From Odobenus rosmarus divergens (taxonomy: Eukaryota; Chordata; Mammalia; Carnivora; Odobenidae), in the NCBI RefSeq assembly GCF_000321225.1, contig NW_004450380.1, positions 2,907,397 to 2,971,396 on the forward strand: a stretch of DNA of 64,000 nucleotides, given 5' to 3'. A program made the position numbers and the translations under genes. Shown here in pieces: positions 56,319 to 64,000 of this stretch; position 1 is the first letter of the stretch, and each line of letters starts with the position of its first letter. The notes under the pieces are model-generated. The model saw only the letters and a list, made by a program, of their open reading frames with translations, was not told the origin of the DNA and ran no database searches.

Positions 56319-58480
56319 TTAATGGAGACACGAGTCACGGCTCTCATGGCCTCCAATCTGCCACACCTCCATCTCTTGTATCTCCTCATTCGGGGACAGG
56401 TGCAAACAGGAAAATGCTTCCCGCTGCGGGAAAACAGTAGGTGTAAGGGGCAATGTTCTGAGAGTAAAGGTTAGCATAACCTAGACATGGTTTCTCCGGA
56501 GACATTTAAAAGTAGGATAAACAACAGCATGATCTGGGCTCAGTGCTCCTGGCGTATGCAAGCGTGTGACCGTCAGCACTGGGAAAATGGAAATTAGGAG
56601 GCTGGAGCCCCCCAATCCTGGCTCTGCCGCCGGCTGCTGGGAGACCCGAGACTAACAACACCTCCCGACTCAGCCTCCCCAGGTGAGCACCTGATGAAGG
56701 TTACCATGGAGATGGAAACTAATCATTCCACTCCATTAGTCACCTGCATATACGGGGTCTGTTGTGTGTGAGGAGAGACCTGAAATTCAGAAGCAGAGAG
56801 ACTCTGGAATTTGTGTTTGTGCAACAAATGGCAAATACCTTCATTCCATATCTTTCTTCCTTCCATTTTAAGCCGAGTTTTCTCAGGGGGGAAGGGCACC
56901 GGTCAGAGCCCCGAGAGTACGTAGAGGACCGAACAAAGACGGCACCTCGCCCCGGAGTGCTCTCTGCCAAGCCGAGACTCTGACCATGATTACTGAGTTC
57001 ACACATTCCCTCCACCATTTGTATGTATAATGATTATAGTGGGCAACATTCCAAACTCACACGAGAACATGGTATTTGCTTATCTGCTAAAGCGAGCATA
57101 TCAGATTATTTAATCTGTGGTCCAAAACCCAAGGAAAAGTTTAGTTGGGGTCCACACAAACCATTTTAGATAACAAGTCCTGGACAGAGGTCTAGACATG
57201 CTTTTTTTGGAGGTAGTACTAAGGGTAACCAAAGGAAAGTGTTTCATGTGACATCAGAATCTGTCCCTTCACATCAGTTAATGTGATTTCCAGTTGCCCC
57301 CCCCCCACCTTCCTCAGAGCTGGCTTGCACCAACTCGTCAGTTCATACTATTGCCTTGTAAAGAAACTGAAATCCTCAGACCATGCACCAAACAAACAAA
57401 AAGTTCAAAAAGGAATCTGTTTTCTCAGTCATATTCATTAGTCTCTCCGTGGAGAAAAGCCAGTGCACTTCCAATTATTCAAAATAATTCTGCAGTCCGT
57501 GATTTAGTCTTTGCAGAGTTCTGCTCCTGGAAGCTTGGGGGTGGAGCATTGCGGAGGGCAGTCATTCAGAGGCTGAGGGCCTAGCAGGGGAAGCTCTCCT
57601 TCTAAGGTCCAGGGGTGGGGGGAGGAGAAAGGAGATGACCAGATTCCACGGTTCAACTCTTTTTTGCCCCACTTTATACCCATCAGAGACCCCCGCACAA
57701 AATTACCAGGACTCAGATGCTCTTTCCTGGCAACTCTGCCTCCTATGGAAATGCAGGGCTGGCTGAGTGCACGGCGAGCTTTCACCCTGGCGCCTCCCCA
57801 ACAGAAAGCACATGTTTGCGTTTTATATTCCAGGAAACTCCAATCTGGCCCCTCGCCAGGGGACCTCTTTATAATGTCAAAGATAAAAGCACTGGCCATG
57901 TTTGGCACCCTGCCCTCACTTCCATTCTCTCGCAACCATCTCTTAAACCAAGCATGCATTACTGTTCACAGGGCCTTCCAGACAAAGGTCTGGTGGAGCT
58001 TCATAAACATTACCAGATGACGATCCAAGGTGTCCCCACTGCCCAGGAAGAGAAAGTGGTGCGGGTGGGGGCGGTGATTTCGCAGAGGGCATGCTGGAAA
58101 TCACAGGGAGACCGGGAAATAGATGCTCGAGTATACACCCCAAAGACCCCTGCTCCTGAGGAGCTGCTCACTGAGCCGCCCGAGTCACGGGCATCGTTCA
58201 TGAGGTCCTGGCAGGCCAACAGCCGCAATCTCAGATCTGCCCCAAATAGTATAGGTAGAGATATAATCTGGGTATTGATGTCTGACAAGGTCCTTATCCG
58301 GTTTCAATGTCCAAACTGGCATTTTGGTATACGAGGTGGCATAATTCTCTCTTCTTACACACCTTGCCCCAGGGAATGCCATGATGCTAGCCATGGAGGG
58401 TTTATGAAATCATTGGCTCTTAATCAGGTTTTATTTTCGAGTCATACTTTATAGGCCAAAAGTATATAGCCCAGCTGTTT
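56319..58480. other. intronic sequence; MIR-like fragment and long chance frame
   Basis: 56600-56715 weakly resembles MIR (cctggctctgccgccggctg; cgactcagcctccccaggtg). The longest gap-free frame in the window, 245 codons at 57717-58454 on the plus strand, lies here; I recognise no domain in it. Confidence 0.45.
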
Positions 58481-58495
58481 TCCTGTAACATTTCT

Positions 58496-58699
58496 TTTTC
58501 TTTTTAAGATTTTATTTATTTGAGAGAGAGAAGAGAGCGAGACACAGCACATGAGTGGGGTGGGGGAGCAGTGGAGGGAGGGGGAGAGGCAGACTCCCCA
58601 CTGAGCAGGGAGCCCGACATGGGGCTGGATCCCAGGACCCCGGGATCATGAGCTCAGCTGAAGGCAGACGCTTAGCCTACTGAGCCACCCAGGCGCCCC
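58496..58699 (-). mobile_element. CAN-SINE
   Basis: Reverse-oriented; target duplication ttcctgtaacatttct / ttcctttaacatttct at 58480-58495 and 58700-58715, one mismatch. Confidence 0.96.
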
Positions 58700-59149
58700 T
58701 TCCTTTAACATTTCTGCTTTACAATCTGTTTAACTTTCTGGATTCTGTGAGAGTAGGATTCTAATATTAATAAATGCTTATCATCAATCAGAATAGGCAA
58801 GGATTTCTTTTCTGGAAGTAAACAAATATGAAAATCTCTCCTGCTCCATGCAAGAGTAGACAGAACTTCATCCAGAGAGTTTAACATAGGGGAAAATCTG
58901 TTTTTTGTCACCAATGGGCGCTGAACTATTTGGGATATGCCCTTTTTATATATAGCTCAGAGGCTTTAATTTGCTCTAGGGGGCTAGAGCGAGCTGACTT
59001 GCTGCCCACACTGCCCAGAACACACCCACCTGGCCCCCCATCCACATGGGGAATGTGCTCTACAGGATCCCAGGGGCTCTGACTTCCCTTCAAACTCAGA
59101 CCTATTAGCTCCTGTAGCTTTGGTTCTCTTCCCTGCTGTCAGGGTGTGA

Positions 59150-59305
59150 TGCGGTGGGTGTATTTCACAATCACCTGGAGAGCGTTCAAGAACACAGGGG
59201 CCCAGATCCCACCCAGGCAAATGACAGCAGCAGCTCTGGGGGGCGGGCAAGTATCTGGGTCTTTCGCAAACTCACCGGGTCATGCTGACGCACAGTCAGG
59301 AACAA
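59150..59305 (+). repeat. MER20-like hAT-Charlie DNA transposon
   Basis: Sense MER20 order: cacaatcacctggagagcgt, acacaggggcccagatccca, ccc, gcagctctggggggcgggca, gtatctgggtctttcgcaaa, tgctgacgc. Confidence 0.6.
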
Positions 59306-59514
59306 GGATCAGCGGCCTGCCTCCCCCACCACTTCTAATGTCTGTGATCACACTGTCACTTTTTGTGTCAACACCCTGAAGATTTGTCACAAGCCCTTAA
59401 TGGTTTAGGCTTTTTCCCCGTCTCCTCAATCTACAGTTTCATCTCCCATGCTCTCTGCGTTTGTGCAAATTAGTTTATTCATATAAGACACAAGAAGCGA
59501 TCAAGTTCAAGGCA

Positions 59515-60830
59515 CTATGAGTAATACAGGGCCCTTGAGACTGTCTTCAGGCCAGTATGCGCCAATGATTCCCACCCAAGCACTGGGCTAGGCATCGGAA
59601 CTGCAAAGACATAGGGGAGATCAGCCTGGCCTTGAGGGGTTTACAGTCTAGCCACCTACACATATCACTTCTGGATGTCGCACATGACGAGAGATGAGCC
59701 CTGGCTCTGGGAGGGGGCACAGAGGCAGCATCCTTTCCTAGCCAGCTAGGGCACGGCAAAGTGTCCGGGGAGGATGATGCCTGGGTTCCATCATGAAGGC
59801 TCTGGAAGTCTTAGCCAAGAGTTGAAGTGGGGGGAGAGGGGGACAGAAGACGGCAGGGGGAGGAGACATGCGGGGCAGGGGTGGTGACGCAGAGGGTGGG
59901 TGGCACACCTCGGTCCTGTATGGCCCTAGCCAAGCATTCGACTCCATGCCTGAGGGCACAACCAGGGCTGCAGGTGGGCCCCAGGGTGGGGAAAGAAGGT
60001 GTTTAGGACACTTTCAGCCCCTGACTGTGAGGTGCCTCCATCCCCGGGAGCCCCCCCCCCCGCCCCACACCAAGCGGGAAATGAGAAACCAGAGCCAGCA
60101 GTCAAGCCAAGGTGAGAAGCACAGACTCGGAAGTCAGGGTCGTGAGGCGGAATCTGGTTGTACTGGACACCACCCAGTCCAGGAGGGCGAGCCCCGCACT
60201 CGAGGAGCTAAGCAGGAGAAGGAGAGGAGGGTGCAGAAGCTAGGATGGGGGCATCCCGAGAGGGAGGCAGGAGACAACCACGCATGGACCGAATGGAGGG
60301 GCCAACAGGGGAGAGGCTTGCAGGGAGGCCACCGGACTCGGCATTGGGCTCACTGGCATCAGAAGGGGACGGTCTCAGAGGTGATGACAGGAAGGCCATC
60401 AGCAGTGAAGAGAAGAGAAAACAAGGAGACATTAAGTGCATAGATGATTCTTTCGAGGAAGAAAAGGAAACAGCGGGTAGAGGCGGAAGCAGCTGTTTCT
60501 GAATCCCGGGAGCGAGCGCAGTCACACCGCAGGGAAGGAGGCCGAGCCGAGGGAGAGGCCGAGCGCTGGCTGGAGGGGCCAGGCCACGGAGGAGCGGGCT
60601 GGGGTCAAGGGCACGGGTGGCAGTGACACTGGGCTCCACGGCAGGCAGGCGGGCACGGAGGGACAGGAAGTCGAGGGACAACGTGCCTGATGGGTTTACT
60701 ATTTCTGTGTCTCCCGAAATCAGGAAGATGGAGCAGTAGTGAAGGCTGAAAATGCTGGAGACGAGGAAGGGGCCACCTGAGGACATGCAGGACAGCTTGG
60801 CAAGGTGGCAGTCCAGCCGAGGGGCAGGTC
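59515..60830 (+). repeat. ancient GC-rich interspersed repeat, family unassigned
   Basis: Begins with agcactgggctaggcatcgg and ttgaggggtttacagtctag; further on cattaagtgcatagatgatt with ctttcgaggaag, then aggcggaagcagctg, and gaaatcaggaagatggagca. These phrases follow the order of a long mammalian consensus I recall (also seen at 49265). The large open frames here (59868-60443 plus, 60208-60873 minus) are explained by purine- and GC-rich composition. Confidence 0.4.
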
Positions 60831-60834
60831 CGGG

Positions 60835-61845
60835 GCAGCCCCAGCGTCCGCCTGCAGGACCCGTGACGCTCACTGGCGCGGCCCCGTCAGGTGCTGCAAC
60901 AGCAGCAGGAACCGCCAGGAAGCCTGCTCGCAGGTCTCGGCCTCACGATGCCCATGACAGATTTTAGAACGGCCTGCCCATCTCTCTGCCCCCGCTTCCA
61001 AAGCAGTTTTGGTTTTGGTTTTGGTTTTGTAAGAAAGCAGCTGCAGTTTTGATAATGAGAGCACAGTCATCATGAATCCATATCGAGCCTCTGCAAGGGC
61101 ACCAGTCCACCTTCTAGAATAAGATCTGAGAACAGGGATGGTAAAGGACTGTTAAGCCTTCCCAGCAGGAAGCAAGACCAGAGGACGGAATGAGAGAGTG
61201 TGTATACAGCTCTGAGAGAGCAGGCAGCTCACTGCCAGACACAGAAGCTGTGTCGTCACAGAAGGTGAGACCCAGAGCAGACAACACAAGGACATTCACA
61301 AAGGAGAAGCAGTAATCTTTCAGGATAGTGTGAGAAGGCTTAGGAAAAAAATATTCTAGTGCATTCTAGTGCTCCTTGAGCAAGGAAGCAAGCATGGAAG
61401 AGATGTATTTACAGCTTGGAGGAAGTGGCTAAAGATCTGCAGATAACAGAAAGAACAGAGATACTTGGTTCCTAGGGTTTTTTTCCCCCCCTTTCCTTTC
61501 TCCCAAAATTATTCAAAAATAGTACAGAATAGAACACGGCATCTTAGAAAAGGTCCCATGTTGAATTCCAGATGAATTATATCCCAGGACTGTCAAAAAA
61601 CTCTGCAAGGTGGCCATGAAACCACTATTATTCCTCTCTGCAGAACTGGGAGAAAGGGAGTGACAGCAGAAGCCCAAAGTGGTAGCAGACAGAGTCCCAA
61701 GAAAACAGCAAAAACAGAAGTCTGCACAATGGCAGCCTTTAGCTAGATAACCAAATGCTCATCTCTGGCTAAAGCTTGCTGTGGCTTAAAAAGATAAAGT
61801 GTATCCACTAGAGATAGCATGGCAGCATGGAGAACAAATCTTGGC
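60835..61845. other. intronic sequence with a small (GGTTTT)n repeat
   Basis: 61007-61029 holds four TTTTGG-type units. A 10-base word attctagtgc is repeated in tandem near 61352. Nothing else recognised. Confidence 0.5.
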
Positions 61846-61849
61846 AATA

Positions 61850-61914
61850 TGTACTCATTTTTTCATAAAGACTACAGTTAACAACGGTGTACTGTATACT
61901 TAAATGTTTGCTAA
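61850..61914 (+). mobile_element. old L1 3' UTR, left part
   Basis: ctacagttaacaacggtgta and ctgtatacttaaatg, with the 'gctaag' motif at the break. Continues at 62691. Confidence 0.6.
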
Positions 61915-61915
61915 G

Positions 61916-62093
61916 GGGCGCCTAGGTGGCTCAGTTGGTTAAGTGTCTGCCTTCGGCTCAGGTCATGATCTTGGGGTCCTGGGATTGAGCCCCACATCGG
62001 GCTCCCTGCTCAGCGTGGAGCCTGCTTCTCCCACTGCCCACCGCCCCAGCTTGTGCTCTCTCTCTCAAATATATAAATAAAATCTTTTTAAAA
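61916..62093 (+). mobile_element. CAN-SINE inserted in old L1
   Basis: Head gggcgcctaggtggctcagt, tail atataaataaaatcttttta. Left flank tttgctaag, right flank ttcgctaag. Confidence 0.95.
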
Positions 62094-62106
62094 AATTCGC
62101 TAAGAA

Positions 62107-62690
62107 GCCATCAAAAGGAATGAGATCTTGCCATTTGCAACAACGTGGATGGAACTGGAGAGTGTTATGCTGAGTGAAATAAGTCAATCAGAGAAAGACA
62201 TGTATCATATGACCTCACTGATGTGAGGAATTCTTAATCTCAGGAAACAAACCGAGGATTGCTGGAGTTGGGGGGGTGGTGGGAGGGATGGGGTGGCTGG
62301 GTGATAGACATTGGGGAGCGTATCTGCTATGGTGAGCACTGTGAATTGTGCAAGACTGTTGAATCACAGATCTGTACCTCTGAAGCAAATAATGCAATAT
62401 ATGTTAAGAAAAAAAAAAAGAAGAAGATAGCAGAAGGGGAAGAATGAAGGGGGGGAAAGTGGAGGGGGAGACAAACCATGAGAGACAATGGACTCTGAGA
62501 AACAAACTGAGGGTTCTAGGGGGGAGGGGGGTGGGGGGATGGGTTAGCCTGGTGATGGGTATTAAAGAGGGCACGTTCTACATGGAGCCCTGGGTGTTAT
62601 AAGCAAACAATGAATCATGGAACCTTACATCAAAAACTAATGATGTAATGTATGGTGATTAACATAACAATAAAAAATTAAAAAAAAAAA
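62107..62690 (+). mobile_element. carnivoran L1 3' end, young
   Basis: Well preserved end of ORF2 and 3' UTR: tggatggaactggagagtgt, agtgaaataagtcaatcaga, gatgggttagcctggtgatg, caaacaatgaatcatggaac, atgtaatgtatggtgattaa with cataac, then a long A tail. Flanking words attcgctaagaag (62095) and attcgctaagagg (62690). Confidence 0.93.
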
Positions 62691-62930
62691 TTCGCTAAGA
62701 GGGTAGACCTTACCAGATCTTTTTGTGACAACATCTTAAGTGTTCTCGTCACAAAAAAATGAATAAAGAGAGTAGAAGAAAACTTCTGGAAGTAATGGAT
62801 AGATTTATAGCATAGCTTGTGTTGATGGCTGCCAGGGTGTGTACTTACCTCCAAACTCATCACATTATATACATTAAATATGTACAGCTCTTTGTATGTC
62901 CATCATATTGCAATAAAGTGGTTTAAAAGA
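62691..62930 (+). mobile_element. old L1 3' UTR, right part
   Basis: ctaagagggtagaccttacc, atcttaagtgttctcgtcac, atgtacagctctttgtatgt, ttgcaataaagtggtttaaa. This is the remainder of the element at 61850, split by the SINE and L1 insertions. Confidence 0.68.
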
Positions 62931-62934
62931 ATGC

Positions 62935-64000
62935 AGTCCAGTTAGGGTAGGAATGAGATTCGGGGCTGATGGAACACCCAAGCGTACCTTAGGACTGACT
63001 GATGTCAAGCCTGGACCACTGCTTGGTAGGAATCCATTTCCTTGTTTTACAGGTGGGGCTGAGATTCAGAGGGCTGGCCAGCTGCAGCATGAACAACCAC
63101 ACTGCTTATTAAAGGTTCGTTGTACTAATTATTTTCCCTGCTTTACCTCATTGTTGAGATTCAATGAAATTGAGTCATTTCAACAAGGTAGAAAATAAAA
63201 ACCATTTCAGTCCCTCCTCTATAGATGACAAGACCACAGCTGAGAAAGATGACGGAAGATCTTCTAGTTCAAGTGGCTGGGAAGTGGAGGCGACGGATTT
63301 GAGCCCCTGGTTGTGTAATCCGAAAGCCACTGTGAATGCTCCGGTGCTAGAAGACTGGAATAAGGAACCGATTTACTTTTTGCTGCTCCATGGGGCAGAA
63401 TGAGAACTCTCATGTAAGTTAAAAGAGGCAGTTTTTAGCTCATGAGACTAATTAACTTTGCAATCACAGCTGCCTGAGAGCGGAATGGTCTACTCAAGGC
63501 AAATGTACTGAGATCTCCACCAAAATGTTTGCATGGAGCAGGGACACCCATCTGGCAAGGACCAGAGAGGAGGGTCCTGCCCCGGCTGGTGTGGCCTCTC
63601 TGACACCCTACGAGATACACAGATATCCAACCAGAGAATGGCAATAATATTTACACTCTTGACAAGATCAGGAAACTCATCAATCTAGGTACATCACCAA
63701 GCCCGTGTTACTGAAGTCTGGATTCACAAACACTGGAAATGTGTGCCTTCTTGGAAGAGAAAGAAATGCTAGGAGCACGAATCTTCCAAGATGATAATTG
63801 GGACTAGACATCCTATCTTTGCACGGGGTGGTTTACATGTGGGTCTGCAAGTCTTGGTGTGGGGAGCTAGGGTAGGTCATGTTTGGAGGAGAAGACAAGA
63901 ATATTCCTTCCTGATGACCCACTGTTTGAACTATTACAAAATTGCTTATGGGCAAAAGTCATCTTCAAGTTTCAAGTAATATAGTTACTTGGCAGATCCT
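62935..64000. other. intronic sequence, no confident element
   Basis: 63045-63090 and 63220-63340 weakly resemble antisense MIR ('gttttacaggtggggctgag'; 'gatttgagcccctgg'). No exon signal. Confidence 0.4.

Larger units (their letters stand above)
46248..64000 (-). other. SMYD3: SMYD3 intron 9 (partial)
   Basis: This is sequence upstream of exon 10 on the minus strand. The preceding exon should encode the post-SET CxCx2C cysteine cluster; I searched for it on the minus strand to 64000 and did not see it. The intron is therefore longer than 17.7 kb. Its contents are repeats and unassigned sequence, listed separately. Confidence 0.83.

Noticed and set aside
60208..60873. 221-codon minus frame and 191-codon plus frame (59868-60443)
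   Set aside because: Both sit in a GC- and purine-rich ancient repeat, overlap each other, and show no domain or splice structure.
61007..61029. (GGTTTT)n as an interstitial telomere-like repeat
   Set aside because: Mammalian telomeres are TTAGGG; this is a four-unit simple repeat of another motif.
1..64000. CRISPR arrays, prophage, operons or other accessory systems
   Set aside because: Repeat types, splice sites and gene structure are those of a mammalian nuclear intron; spaced direct repeats here are retroelement target duplications.

Overview
The window is the interior of a mammalian gene. Its interspersed repeats point to a carnivoran of the arctoid group (bears, pinnipeds, mustelids). 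About 27 copies of a tRNA-Lys-type CAN-SINE are present; their body differs from the dog SINEC_Cf and felid versions I know, and carnivoran L1 3' ends accompany them. There are no bacterial-style genes, operons, CRISPR arrays or tRNA genes.

The only coding sequence I can support is two exons of SMYD3, the SET and MYND domain lysine methyltransferase, on the minus strand. The exon at 46160-46247 and the exon at 41140-41314 join in frame across a phase-1 intron. They encode the end of the linker after the SET/post-SET region and the first helices of the C-terminal TPR-like domain (about residues 272-359 of the 428-residue human protein, by count from memory). By human numbering they should be exons 10 and 11 of 12. 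The exon carrying the post-SET cysteines would lie beyond 64000 and the last coding exon before position 1; I see neither, so both flanking introns are very long.

Layout. 1-41139 is part of the last intron: CAN-SINEs, L1 fragments (including an inverted pair at 7245-8375 and an L1-within-L1 nest at 12665-15140), MIR, L2 and L3/CR1-like relics, a MaLR LTR at 34188-34582 and an assembly gap at 35237-35707 inside pyrimidine-rich sequence. 41315-46159 is the complete 4845-bp intron between the two exons. 46248-64000 is part of the upstream intron. It begins with an old L1 whose edge lies about 40 bp from the exon 10 acceptor, then holds MaLR, MER5A, MER20, MIR and CAN-SINE copies and a young carnivoran L1 3' end at 62107-62690.

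I found no evidence of a new biological system. The points most worth a second look are the L1 beside a SMYD3 splice acceptor, the weak-looking splice signals on both sides of intron 10, three places where successive retroelements landed at the same target sequence, and an unassigned intronic repeat pair at 32198 and 33422. All family names come from recall of consensus sequences, with no database search.
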